Origin: Pedobacter sp. FW305-3-2-15-E-R2A2
GTDB taxonomy: Bacteria; Bacteroidota; Bacteroidia; Sphingobacteriales; Sphingobacteriaceae
Length of the DNA: 64,000 nucleotides
Direction of reading: 5' to 3'
Assembly (NCBI RefSeq): GCF_038446955.1
Contig: NZ_CP151803.1
Coordinates: 4,960,001-5,024,000 of the forward strand
The translations under genes were made by a program, and so were the position numbers. A model generated the notes under the pieces. The model did not search any database. It was given only the letters and a program-made list of their open reading frames with translations, and was not told the DNA's origin. Position 1 is the first letter of the stretch. Each line of letters opens with the position of its first letter. Below, piece by piece: positions 9,372 through 19,280 of this stretch.

Positions 9372-12300
9372 CTATTTATTCATTTTTTCAAGAATGCTGT
9401 TGATCTGCTCCTGCTGACGGTCCATGCGAACTTTCAATACTTCAATTTCTTTTTGTTGTTCTTTTACTGCCTGAATCAACATTCCGGTAAGCTGGGTATA
9501 GTCGACTTTCAAAAAGCCATCTTTCCCCTGAGTCACCATTTCAGGATATACTTTTTGTAATTCCTGTGCTATGACCCCGATCTTGGCACCGCTCACATAT
9601 TTGTGCTTGTTTTTATACTCGAAGCTTACTCCCCTGATCTGACCGATCTTGGCCAATACATTGCCCAGCGTTTCGATATGGTCTTTTAATCTTCTGTCTG
9701 AAGGCGTAAAGAGGTTTCCGTTGATGGTCAGGTCTTGTCCTAAACTGGCATTTCCAGGTGCATCAAAGCTTAAACCTTTCCCGACCACACCATCATTGCT
9801 GATGGAATTCACAGAGAGCTTGATATTTTGTGTAGCCAGGTGATTTCCGAGGTTATCTTTTCCCGCAGCAGTGGCTGAGGTCAAACCATCGTCTACATAT
9901 TTTTTATTAACGGCATCCTCATTTCCGACAGGGCTTGCCAGGTTAGTGATGTTTTTTCCGGCCATAGAAAGTTCGGCAGTAGGTGCACCGAAACCGGTCA
10001 GGGATACGTCCCCTTTGACTGTTGCTGTAGCGATGCCCTGTGCATTTCCGACAAAGAGGTTCCCTTCGGCAAGCTTGTCATTTCCTACCGGAACCCAGTC
10101 CGTTCCATTGTAAACATAAAGGCGTTTATCAGTGGTATTGTAATAGGTATCTCCAACAACCGGATTCACTGGTGCTGTTGGCCCAACCGGAGTTTTTGTC
10201 GTTTTTGAATCTACATAATTTTTTGTTGCCGCTTCCTGTGCATTGATCGGATCAACGAGGTTCGTGATCTTAAAGTTCCCCATAGATACATCTCCCTGAG
10301 CGGAACCAAAACCACTCAATGGAATTACATTTTTCGGCGTAGATATGGCAATGCCGTCGGGACTTCCAACATATAAATGTCCATCGGCAAGCTTATTGTC
10401 TACCGGAACCCAGTCCTTCCCATTGTAAACATACAAACGGTTATCTGTGCTATTGTAATACGTATCTCCTGCAACAGGATTGGTCGGCGCAGTTGGCGCA
10501 ACCGGAGGTTTTGAAGAGGAAGATTTTGAATCTACATATTTCTTGGTCGCCGCATCCTGTGCATCGCTTGGGTCTGCAAGGTTGATGATCTTAAATCCGG
10601 TTGTCCCATTGCCGAAGGAAACGTCTGCTTTCGGACTTCCGAAGTCACTCAATGGAATCGCAGTTTTTGCTACTGCATCCGCTTTATTTTCTGCATTTCC
10701 AACTAAAACATGATCTGTTGCCAGGGCCAATGAACCGGGATTGGCCACTTTTCTATCTACATAGGCCATGGTAGCTGCATCCTGAGCTAAAACCGGATCT
10801 TTTAGAAAATTGATATTGAATTGAGTGGTCTCATCCCCCATTGCAATGTTTTCCCCTGCTTTGGCAAAACCACTTAAAGGAACATTCTTTTTGGGAGTGG
10901 CCATAGCTTTTCCATTTATATCTCCCAGAAACAGGTGTGCTGAAGGAAGGGACAATAGCGTTGCCGGTGTTTTGAAAAGATCATCAACATATTTCTTCGT
11001 TGCGGCTTCCTGATCTTCTGTAGGATTAAGCAATGAGGTGATCTTAAAACCTCCAAGCGCAATATCTGCCTGTGCGGCACCAAAGCCACTCAAAGGGATT
11101 GCAGTTTTTAATACGTCTGCAGCTTTACCATTCAGATCGCCGACAAAAAGGTTTCCTGTGGTCAAACTGATGCTTCCCGAACCAATCACTTTACGATCTA
11201 AGTAATTCTTGGTCACCGCATCCTGGGCATCCGTCGGATCCGCAAGGTTTGTTATTTTGAAAGTCCCCATAGAGATCAGCGCTTTTGCTTCTCCGAATTC
11301 ACTCAGTGGAATGGTGTTCTTTTTCACTGCTACGGCCGTACTTGCATCACTTCCAACATAGACCTCTCCTTTTGGGAGGTTCAGGTTGGCCGGAAGCATT
11401 ACCTTAGTATCTACATAATTTCTGGTTGCGGCATCCTGAGCCGCTGTAGGATCTGCAAGGTTGGTAATCTTAAAATTAGAACCGGGGGTTCCTGTTCCCA
11501 TAGAGACATTCGCAAGGGCTTTGTCAAAACCAGAGATCGGGATCAGGCTTTTGTGAATTGCTTCCGCTTTGCCAGAGGTATTACCTACAAACAGATTGTT
11601 ATTCGGTAAGGCCAAAAGTGTTGGATTTTTAAGCTGGGCATCGACATAATCTTTATTGGCCGCATCTGCGCCAAAAGAAGGCGCTTTCAGATTGGTGATT
11701 TTAAAATTATTTCCTGTGCCATCTCCCATAGACACATCATCTAATGGATTCGCGAACCCACTGATCGGGATATTTAATTTATCCAGTTTTTCATCATTTA
11801 TTGCTGCAGGCTGAATCGTCAACTTTCCTGTCGTAGTGATTTTAGCATCGCCGGATAAGGGTACTGAGGTGGCAACATTTGAGTTGTTCCCCACATAAAC
11901 CTGTCCTGTTTTCAGTGAATTGTCCAGAGGTGTCCACGTTGTTCCATTAAAAACATACAATTTATGATCGGAGGTATTGTAGAATAAGGAACCTTCGCGT
12001 ATCGCTGCCGTTCCGGGATCGGGGCTTGTCGGCGCAGAAGGTGTAGAACCATTGGTAGATACTTCTACCCATTTCCCATTTTTATCGTAGACATACAGAA
12101 TATTGAGATCTGTATTAAAAAACATATCTCCTGGTTTGGATTGCGTAGGCAATTCCGTTCCCGGACCTCCGGGAATCGACGAGCTGCTGATGACTTTCCA
12201 TTTATTATCTGCAGCCATCATGTACAGTTTCATTTCTCCTTTCACAAAGAAAACATCCCCATATTTAGAGGAAACAGGAAGTGAAGATAAGGTGGTTGGT

Positions 12301-12977
12301 TCTGCCCAGGCAGATCCGTCAAAAACGTAATACTTACTATCCCAGTAGGACATAAATATATCGCCTTTCGCTCCCGGGTCTGCGGAGCCTGGAGGATTTG
12401 CATAATCCGTCCGGATGCTTCCCATTGAAATACTTTTCCAGCCATCGGCTGTCAGCTGATATAATAATTTGTCTCCTGAATTAAAGATAATGTCCCCTAC
12501 AGTACCCGAAGAAGTTGGCAATGCATCACCAACGGTATAATTCGGGATTGCGGTATTGATGGCCAGAATTGCCGTATTTGAAGCACTGGTCAATGCTGCC
12601 GCAGGTGTGTTGATTGTGGTCAGAGGAAAGCCCCGCTGACTCGGTCTGTAAATCAGACCCAATCCTATTCCGGGAGGGATCGCATCAAAAGCTTTGGAGG
12701 TCGTATTGATATTTGAACCATCAATACTTACTTCCAGAATTTCAAACGTATTTCCACTTTTGTCAATGATCTGATCTCCCTTACGTACCTGATCGGCACT
12801 GAACATATTGGCTGCATCAGCAAATGATCCATTGATATAATAGACATTTGGTTCCGTCCCGGTATTGATAAACAGGATCGTAAACTGACCATTAAACTGG
12901 TTTATCGTTTGCGACTGACCACGGAAGGCCAAAACCATTAAAAATAAAACAAGGACACAAATTTTATATGATTTCAT
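9372..12977 (-). CDS. Tail-fibre-like exported protein with C-terminal peptidase S74 chaperone domain
   Basis: A 1201-aa protein with a signal peptide (MKSYKICVLVLFLMVLAFRGQSQ). The N-terminal third contains several YVFDGSAW / LYVYNGKDWVPV units. The middle contains about ten units of 60-70 residues with the core IPLSGFG..ADVSMG..FKITNLADP..AQDAATK.YVD, a pattern typical of trimeric phage tail fibres. The last 109 residues form a peptidase S74 intramolecular chaperone domain starting SDRRLKDHIE. Ser1093 and Lys1098 match the Ser-Lys spacing that drives self-cleavage in endosialidase fibres. A coiled coil (VKEQQKEIEVLKVRMDRQQ) ends the protein. By family knowledge the domain helps trimers fold and is then cut off. 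It starts 4 bp after the collagen-like gene and precedes the giant repeat gene by 14 bp, so all are very likely co-transcribed. Confidence 0.88.
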   Translation of the reverse strand: MKSYKICVLVLFLMVLAFRGQSQTINQFNGQFTILFINTGTEPNVYYINGSFADAANMFSADQVRKGDQIIDKSGNTFEILEVSIDGSNINTTSKAFDAIPPGIGLGLIYRPSQRGFPLTTINTPAAALTSASNTAILAINTAIPNYTVGDALPTSSGTVGDIIFNSGDKLLYQLTADGWKSISMGSIRTDYANPPGSADPGAKGDIFMSYWDSKYYVFDGSAWAEPTTLSSLPVSSKYGDVFFVKGEMKLYMMAADNKWKVISSSSIPGGPGTELPTQSKPGDMFFNTDLNILYVYDKNGKWVEVSTNGSTPSAPTSPDPGTAAIREGSLFYNTSDHKLYVFNGTTWTPLDNSLKTGQVYVGNNSNVATSVPLSGDAKITTTGKLTIQPAAINDEKLDKLNIPISGFANPLDDVSMGDGTGNNFKITNLKAPSFGADAANKDYVDAQLKNPTLLALPNNNLFVGNTSGKAEAIHKSLIPISGFDKALANVSMGTGTPGSNFKITNLADPTAAQDAATRNYVDTKVMLPANLNLPKGEVYVGSDASTAVAVKKNTIPLSEFGEAKALISMGTFKITNLADPTDAQDAVTKNYLDRKVIGSGSISLTTGNLFVGDLNGKAADVLKTAIPLSGFGAAQADIALGGFKITSLLNPTEDQEAATKKYVDDLFKTPATLLSLPSAHLFLGDINGKAMATPKKNVPLSGFAKAGENIAMGDETTQFNINFLKDPVLAQDAATMAYVDRKVANPGSLALATDHVLVGNAENKADAVAKTAIPLSDFGSPKADVSFGNGTTGFKIINLADPSDAQDAATKKYVDSKSSSSKPPVAPTAPTNPVAGDTYYNSTDNRLYVYNGKDWVPVDNKLADGHLYVGSPDGIAISTPKNVIPLSGFGSAQGDVSMGNFKITNLVDPINAQEAATKNYVDSKTTKTPVGPTAPVNPVVGDTYYNTTDKRLYVYNGTDWVPVGNDKLAEGNLFVGNAQGIATATVKGDVSLTGFGAPTAELSMAGKNITNLASPVGNEDAVNKKYVDDGLTSATAAGKDNLGNHLATQNIKLSVNSISNDGVVGKGLSFDAPGNASLGQDLTINGNLFTPSDRRLKDHIETLGNVLAKIGQIRGVSFEYKNKHKYVSGAKIGVIAQELQKVYPEMVTQGKDGFLKVDYTQLTGMLIQAVKEQQKEIEVLKVRMDRQQEQINSILEKMNK

Positions 12978-12981
12978 AGGT

Positions 12982-15900
12982 TTAAGGTCTTACTGTAATA
13001 AAGAAACCCAGTGATCCGGTATGGTTACTGATGTTATTGGTTTGCAGGTTAACAGTACCATTGGCGTATCCCTGTAAAGTGAAACCGAAATTCCCTCCAC
13101 CCATCATTGTCACGGCATTGATTACAGGATTGGCCGAGTTGATATCAATGATCTGAACAACAGGTACGACTAAGTCGTCAGGCCCGTTATTCCACAATGC
13201 ATTTTTATCGATCAGCGCGATGTTCAGGAAGGCCTGGCTACCAAGCTCGGCAAAACTTGTTTTGAATTTGATGTAATCCAGCGTTACCCCTACCGGAATA
13301 GTGATCGTCACGGTATTGCCCGCTAAAGTTGCGGTAACCCCAGGACCACTTGCCCTGATAAAATATTTTTTACTGCTCAGGAAATAAGTCACGAGAGAAC
13401 TACCTCCGCCACCTGCAACCGGAGTTACCCAGTTTGCTTTTTTACCATCGGCACTTACGGTTAATACCTTATTCGCATCTGTCGCCTCAACGATGTCCGT
13501 GATTTTATCCAGCTTTGCTTTATCCATCGCCGGCATTAATCCAGCCGCAGCATTGGTCGCACCAGAAACGGTTGCAGAAGTCCCTGTGCTGGAAGTCATC
13601 GTTCCATCGGTTGGTCCTGTCGTGAAGCCCAGGTTGGTCGCTCCACCGCCGCCACCGGCAGTTGGAGTTACCCATGCAGCAGCCGTTCCGCCGCTATTTA
13701 CAGTAAGGACTTTGTTCGCATCTCCTGGAGCGGTAATTACAGGGATTTTATCCAGCTTCAGTTTATCAGCAGGCAACATCAAACTTGCATTTGTAGTTGA
13801 TCCGGCAGGAATCACTGCAGCTGTACCTGTACTGCTTCCTACGGTACCATTTGTGGCACCCGCCGTATAAGCCAGATCTGTTTTGGCAGAAAGGATTCCG
13901 GTGCCATCGATCGCAAGACCAGCACCTACTTTTACCCCACCCAACGTCGAAGCGGCCGCTGTTGGCAAGGTATACCCCCCGCCTCCACTGCCATTTGTAG
14001 CTTTGGTTACCCTACCCTGTGCATCGACACTGATATTTGCGGAAGTGAAATCTCCAGGAGTACCTACAAATGCATTTGGAAGTGCAATCGTTGGATTTCC
14101 GGCAACACCGTCGGGGTTTGTTAAGGTTAATCCTGATCCGGCTGCAATGGCACGCGTTACTGCAGAACCCAATCCGGTTCTTACGACAATTCCTGTCGTA
14201 CTTAAACCTGCAACAGCGGTCAGGTTATCTGACTTATCTTGTTTAGTGGCATCGGCAGTTACCGGAAGAACGATATCCGCAGATCCGTCGAAAGTAACTC
14301 CGTTAATTTTACTACCAGGGCTCAATTTTGAAGCAGATACTGCCGTAGTTGCCGTTGTCGCATTTCCGGTTAAACTTGCAGTAATCGTGCCCGCAGAAAA
14401 ATTACCTGAAGCATCTCTTTTAACAATCGTATTTGGTGTATTTGCACTGGTCGCTGCTGTTACCGCAGTAATCCCTGTGCTGATATTTGCTGCAGATGTA
14501 CCACCTACAGAAACCACTGTCGGTGCATCAGCAGTACCACCCAATTCGTTGGTTAACCTCAGAATTCCTTTTGTTGCTGCTGTAGCTGGAACCACTGTAG
14601 ATCCGACAACGACTCCATCCACATAATCTTTGACCGCTTTTACAGATGGGTACTTATCTACAGATCCGCCATCTGCGGCGACATTTGTACTTTTATTTGA
14701 TTTATCTTCTTTTCCGTTTAATGCCGTTGCTGTTGCCGTACTTACCGGCTTATTGGCATCACTGGTATTCTCCACGTTCCCCAGACCAAGATCAGCTTTA
14801 GCGATGGTTACCGCACCAATCTGTCCGTTCACAGATTGTACCAATGAAGTGGAAGGGGTAAGAATTTCCACCCAGTTTGCCAGTACATTGGATGGCAAAG
14901 TTCTCAAGACATAACTCTTACTCTGATCGGTTCTGATTACTGTACTTCCTACCACAGCAGCAGATAAAGCAAGCATTTTAGCCTGAGTATCCACCACATC
15001 TACTGAGGAGAAAGACAAAGCGGGAATCTGACCAACCGGAATTTTACCAGATCCATCGAGTGTAGCCACTCCGTTTACAGCCGCTTTTTCAGTCAGGTTG
15101 ATTTTGGCATCCAATGCTGTTTTCACGGCATTGCTTATTGGCTTATCTGCATCTTTAGTATTGTCTACATTTCCCAGACCCAGGTTTTGTTTGGCATCGG
15201 CAGGTGTTGTTGCTCCGGTACCTCCGTTAGCAATCCCAACCGTTCCGGTCACATTCGCTGCATTCCCCGGAATGTTGCCCGTTACTTTAGTCCCGCTAAC
15301 CGATAATATTTTTGGGTCTGTTACATTTTCATCTTTAATTTTCACAGTGGTCACGGCATCAGCAGCAATTCTTGGTAAAGAAGCCACATTGGTTAAATCA
15401 CCTGCCAGCTGAATTTTACCGAGAATCGTTGTCGTTGCATCAGGAACGCCACCGGCACCAATTACGGCATCGTTTACTTTTGTATCTACATAGGTCTTAA
15501 TGGCCAATACAGAAGGATATTTCTCTCCTGAAGCTCCATCAGCGACAACATTTGTACTTTTATTTGATTTGTCTTCTTTTAATCCCAATGCCAGTTCAGT
15601 TGCTTTACTCACCGGTTTGTCTAAATCGGGTGTATTTTCAACTTTATCCAGACCCAGGTTGACTTTAGCTCCTGCCGGATCATTTGCTCCGGTACCTCCA
15701 TTCACTATAGCTACAATTCCGGTTACATTCGCTGCATTTCCAGGAATATTACCCGTCACTTTAGTTCCGCTTACATCGACAATTTTGCTGTCGGTTACGC
15801 TTCCATCTTTTATCTTTCCGGCAGTGATGGCATCATTTGCAACAAGTGGCTTATCGGCAGTTCCGGTTAAATCACCAGCCAGCTGAACTTTACCTTTCTC

Positions 15901-18639
15901 CAATGTTGTGGCATCTACCACATTTGCTGAACCGGCAGCAGACAATACGCCGTTTCCATCGATGCTTAAGTTCGCGCCAATTTTCACACCACCTAATGTC
16001 GCAGCTGAAGCGACAGGTAAGGTATAATTCGTTAATCCATCCAGTTTAGCTTTATCCGCAGGGTCCATTAAACCTGGTTTCCCTCCGGCTCCGCCAGTTG
16101 CTACCGGAATATTGGCCGACAAAGTTCCGCCAGTTAGTGCGATTCCTTCACCAATGCTGATCAGTTCAGGGCTTCCCGTTCCGGCGGTACCTCTTCCGAT
16201 CAAAGATCCCGAAGCCAGGTCAGCCATTTTCGCAAACGTAACGGCTTTATTGTTTAAACCTAAATCGGTTGCATTTCCATCACCGGTTAGAGTGGCATCA
16301 TGCTTAACCGCTGTCATCCCCCCACCTGCTGATGCCGTAATCTTGGATTGCAATTCTTCCAAAGCAGCCTGTACGTTGGTTGAACTTAAAGCTCCTTTAG
16401 GCGTTACCGGAACAGTGACTGCAATTTGATCACCTGTATTGATATTGCTGGTGTTATTAATTAATGTTAATTGCGCATCCGTTACGTATTTTTTATCTGC
16501 TGATTCTTTGATGTCAGCAGTAGTTGCATCTTCCCCTTTTGTAACCAGCCCTTTTGCATCATAGGTAATTTTGGTATGAGTTCCTGCTGTGATGGCTGCG
16601 TTTGCCTCTACTTTTCCAAGTAAGGCCGCTTTGGTGGCATCACTCAATGGCTTTTCAGCATCACTGGTATTGTCGACCTTACCCAGTCCTAAATTGGCTT
16701 TAGCTCCTGCAGCGGTAGTTGCTCCGGTTCCTCCATTGACAACTGCAACCACTCCGGTTACGTTTGTTGCCGTCCCGTCAATATTTCCTTTTGCTACTCC
16801 TGTAAGGATCGGATCTTTGATGGTTGGGCCGTTATCCAATACAATCGAACCCGTTCCTGTGGTACTTGCCGCCGTAATTGCTCCGGCTTTTCCTTCCAGA
16901 ATCCCATTAACCGATGTTCCAAGGGTAATAGAAGGTGTAGAGTTCGGATTGGTTACCGAACCGGTGAATCCCTGAGCAGACAGCACTTCTACTGAAGTTA
17001 CTGTTCCTCCGCCAGGTCCGCCGCCTGTACCATTTGAGGCTGCGATAATTCTACCTTTAGCATCTACAGTAATGTTCGCAGCAGTATAACTCCCTGGAGT
17101 TACGGTAGTATTGGACAGCTTTAAAGGTAAGGTGGTTGTGCCTTCCCCTTCTAAAGTATTGTCGTGAATCACGATGCCATTTCCTCCGGAACCGTTCCCA
17201 CCGCCCAATATGCCGCGAAGGTCAACATGACTTTGTCTTGGGCCTGAGATGGAAAGCACCGTTCCGGCAAGACTCAATGATTGATTAAGATCCGCAAGAC
17301 TTACAGAATTGCTTCCTTTTATAGATAGGTTATAACTATTATCGAAACTAAGCATCGGTAATTGTCCGCCTCCGGCAATTAGCCTATCGTCCAGATATTT
17401 TTTTGTTACCGCATCATTGTTATTTGTAGGAGCGCCAAGGTTGGTCAGCTTAAAGCCTCCCATAGGAACGTTCCTTACAGGAGCTCCAAATCCACTTAAA
17501 GGGATTTTAACTTTATTCAGATCCACATTCTCAATAGAACCGTCGGCAATCTTCGCGGAAGTAACCGCATTGTCTGCAAGGTCAAGCGTCAGGTCTGTTA
17601 GTACCGCTTCTTTCCCATTTCCAATGGCAATTGTTCCGGAAGAGGTGACGCTTTTCCCCACACCTGGTAAAGAATTCCCCGGAGTTCCCGGCTCCCCTTT
17701 ATCTCCTTTGTCTCCTTTATCACCCTTAGCACCTGTATCTCCTTTTATTCCCTGATCTCCTTTTAAACCAATATCACCTTTAGCTCCTGTATCTCCTTTT
17801 ATTCCCTGATCTCCTTTTAAACCGGTCTCTCCTTTAGCTCCTGTATCTCCTTTTAAACCAGGTTCGCCTTTAGCTCCTGTGTCTCCTTTTAGGCCATTAT
17901 CACCTTTTAAACCAGTATCTCCTTTAGCTCCTGTGTCTCCTTTTACACCCTGATCCCCTTTTAAACCAGGTTCGCCTTTAGCTCCAGTGTCTCCTTTTAG
18001 GCCATTATCACCTTTTAAACCAGTATCGCCTTTAGCTCCTGTATCTCCTTTTACACCCTGATCCCCTTTTAAACCAGGTTCGCCTCTTAATCCAGCCTCT
18101 CCTCTTGCCCCCTGATCACCTCTTGCACCAGTATCACCTTTTGGACCAGCATCACCTTTGGCTCCTGTATCTCCTTTTTCTCCTTTCGGACCGACCAGTA
18201 AGATTCCATTTGAAGGCCAGCTACCCGATTTTTTTGGACCATACAGGCTATTATTTCCAAGATTCAGGTAAAAATCACCATTCACTCCGACTGCTGCTGA
18301 AGGGCTGGAATTCCCACTGAGAATAGTATTTCCATTTGTTCCGTTTCCTCCTGAACCCAATTCCGCATTGTTTACCAAACGCTGCCATTGCCCGTTATTA
18401 TAAAAATAGAACCCGGGAGAATTGTTCGTTTGATAAATTAATAATCCATTGGCAGGGTTATTGATACCATCACGTTGTATAAGTGACAACCTTGGGATGA
18501 GTAAACCTTTCGAAGTGGAAAGAATTTCCAGCTGCGCACTCGCATCCGGAGTGTTGGTACCTATTCCTACCTGAGCTTTTGCACCGAATGCAAATAGCAA
18601 CCCAATAAGCATGATGTATTGCTTAACTGTTTTATTCAT
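12982..18639 (-). CDS. Collagen-like and tail-fibre-like giant exported protein
   Basis: An 1885-aa protein. Its signal peptide (cleavage after GAKAQ) is followed by VGIGTNTPDASAQLEI and an FYFYNNGQWQRL motif that is common in Bacteroidota fibre-like surface proteins. Residues about 150-321 are an unbroken collagen-like stretch of some 57 Gly-X-Y triplets rich in GDTGAKG and GLKGDQG. The remaining roughly 1500 residues are tail-fibre-like. They include a MGGFKLTNLGAPTNNNDAVTKKYLD unit at about 395-420 and several copies of VNGGTGATT..AK.NLGLG.VDNT.D..KP. The C-terminal ~150 residues form a distinct beta-rich head without an S74 domain. It is the first gene of the surface operon. The architecture suggests a trimeric extracellular fibre; adhesion is an inference. 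Confidence 0.85.
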   Translation of the reverse strand: MNKTVKQYIMLIGLLFAFGAKAQVGIGTNTPDASAQLEILSTSKGLLIPRLSLIQRDGINNPANGLLIYQTNNSPGFYFYNNGQWQRLVNNAELGSGGNGTNGNTILSGNSSPSAAVGVNGDFYLNLGNNSLYGPKKSGSWPSNGILLVGPKGEKGDTGAKGDAGPKGDTGARGDQGARGEAGLRGEPGLKGDQGVKGDTGAKGDTGLKGDNGLKGDTGAKGEPGLKGDQGVKGDTGAKGDTGLKGDNGLKGDTGAKGEPGLKGDTGAKGETGLKGDQGIKGDTGAKGDIGLKGDQGIKGDTGAKGDKGDKGDKGEPGTPGNSLPGVGKSVTSSGTIAIGNGKEAVLTDLTLDLADNAVTSAKIADGSIENVDLNKVKIPLSGFGAPVRNVPMGGFKLTNLGAPTNNNDAVTKKYLDDRLIAGGGQLPMLSFDNSYNLSIKGSNSVSLADLNQSLSLAGTVLSISGPRQSHVDLRGILGGGNGSGGNGIVIHDNTLEGEGTTTLPLKLSNTTVTPGSYTAANITVDAKGRIIAASNGTGGGPGGGTVTSVEVLSAQGFTGSVTNPNSTPSITLGTSVNGILEGKAGAITAASTTGTGSIVLDNGPTIKDPILTGVAKGNIDGTATNVTGVVAVVNGGTGATTAAGAKANLGLGKVDNTSDAEKPLSDATKAALLGKVEANAAITAGTHTKITYDAKGLVTKGEDATTADIKESADKKYVTDAQLTLINNTSNINTGDQIAVTVPVTPKGALSSTNVQAALEELQSKITASAGGGMTAVKHDATLTGDGNATDLGLNNKAVTFAKMADLASGSLIGRGTAGTGSPELISIGEGIALTGGTLSANIPVATGGAGGKPGLMDPADKAKLDGLTNYTLPVASAATLGGVKIGANLSIDGNGVLSAAGSANVVDATTLEKGKVQLAGDLTGTADKPLVANDAITAGKIKDGSVTDSKIVDVSGTKVTGNIPGNAANVTGIVAIVNGGTGANDPAGAKVNLGLDKVENTPDLDKPVSKATELALGLKEDKSNKSTNVVADGASGEKYPSVLAIKTYVDTKVNDAVIGAGGVPDATTTILGKIQLAGDLTNVASLPRIAADAVTTVKIKDENVTDPKILSVSGTKVTGNIPGNAANVTGTVGIANGGTGATTPADAKQNLGLGNVDNTKDADKPISNAVKTALDAKINLTEKAAVNGVATLDGSGKIPVGQIPALSFSSVDVVDTQAKMLALSAAVVGSTVIRTDQSKSYVLRTLPSNVLANWVEILTPSTSLVQSVNGQIGAVTIAKADLGLGNVENTSDANKPVSTATATALNGKEDKSNKSTNVAADGGSVDKYPSVKAVKDYVDGVVVGSTVVPATAATKGILRLTNELGGTADAPTVVSVGGTSAANISTGITAVTAATSANTPNTIVKRDASGNFSAGTITASLTGNATTATTAVSASKLSPGSKINGVTFDGSADIVLPVTADATKQDKSDNLTAVAGLSTTGIVVRTGLGSAVTRAIAAGSGLTLTNPDGVAGNPTIALPNAFVGTPGDFTSANISVDAQGRVTKATNGSGGGGYTLPTAAASTLGGVKVGAGLAIDGTGILSAKTDLAYTAGATNGTVGSSTGTAAVIPAGSTTNASLMLPADKLKLDKIPVITAPGDANKVLTVNSGGTAAAWVTPTAGGGGGATNLGFTTGPTDGTMTSSTGTSATVSGATNAAAGLMPAMDKAKLDKITDIVEATDANKVLTVSADGKKANWVTPVAGGGGSSLVTYFLSSKKYFIRASGPGVTATLAGNTVTITIPVGVTLDYIKFKTSFAELGSQAFLNIALIDKNALWNNGPDDLVVPVVQIIDINSANPVINAVTMMGGGNFGFTLQGYANGTVNLQTNNISNHTGSLGFFITVRP
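17677..18192 (-). repeat. Collagen-like Gly-X-Y coding repeat with near-tandem higher-order units
   Basis: This part of the 1885-aa gene encodes about 57 consecutive Gly-X-Y triplets. A longer period is visible: the 36-residue block beginning GLKGDQGVKGDTGAKGDTG occurs twice in a row with identical protein sequence (residues 189-224 and 225-260, DNA about 17860-18075). An 18-residue block GLKGDQGIKGDTGAKGD(I/K) then repeats twice (DNA about 17716-17823). Codon use in the copies is very similar, which suggests expansion by slippage or unequal recombination. Confidence 0.9.
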
Positions 18640-19280
18640 GAGATTACTGTATTGATGATTGGATCTTGATAATATCGTTTTAGCCCAAACGGAAAAAAAT
18701 CAAACAGACAGATCAACCCAAAAACAGGAGATTACCGTTTATTTCTTTTCCGTTACAGGCGGATTTTCTATAATTAAATAAGTACTAATTAGTCGTGTTT
18801 GAACATATTTAACCACTTGGGTGGTCTAATTAGCTTCGGACTAATACTGTTTTTGTAGCGCTGTCGATGGTATTTCTTTTCTGGAAACATATTATTGGAA
18901 CAATCGTGAACAATTGAGCATTTGCTTTTTTTAGGCGCATAGGTAAGCCAGTCTGTACAAAAAATTATCAATTTGGGAGCAAAGCTAACATACATAACTG
19001 TAATATTATTGTATGAATAGTAAAATAAATGAGTGAATAGGTAACATTTTGACATAATCACCTGTAAATCAGAAGATTTAATTTTAAATTATTCAAAGAA
19101 AAATAGTAAAGTTATTGAACTGAAAAGAACAAAAACAGCAGGGAAAAATGAAAATGTTGACTTTCAATTATTAATCTCCCTCCAGATGGCAGGGCGCCAC
19201 ATACAGGCCGAACAACCTGATATTAAGATAAATAAGAAACGCCATTCTCCAGATTTTACACCGGAAAATAGCGTTTATTT
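18640..19280. other. AT-rich intergenic region upstream of the surface operon
   Basis: This stretch separates the start of the collagen-like gene from the stop of the GH95-like gene; both lie on the minus strand. It must hold the promoter of the surface operon and the end of the glycan transcript. Only a weak promoter candidate was seen for the minus strand (a TTG about 20 bases before TCCGTTTG, near 18683-18718), which misses one base of the TAnnTTTG consensus. A 90-codon open frame inside (18789-19061, minus) has no recognisable family or typical composition. No RNA gene was recognised. Confidence 0.5.

Noticed and set aside
13493..16975. Plus-strand open frames up to 247 codons opposite the collagen/tail-fibre gene
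   Set aside because: Composition is Val/Pro/Ala-rich as expected from the antisense of Gly/Thr-rich coding sequence; no start context or family resemblance.
17677..18192. Regular short repeats that might suggest a CRISPR array
   Set aside because: The repeat unit is nine bases in frame and encodes Gly-X-Y; there are no unique spacers and no cas genes.
9372..18639. Tail-fibre-like genes as evidence of a prophage
   Set aside because: Both proteins have Sec signal peptides and no capsid, portal, terminase, integrase or lysis gene is nearby.
18789..19061. 90-codon minus-strand open frame in the intergenic region
   Set aside because: Odd composition (Cys, Lys, Tyr and Asn rich), no ribosome-binding or promoter context and no family; likely chance in AT-rich DNA.
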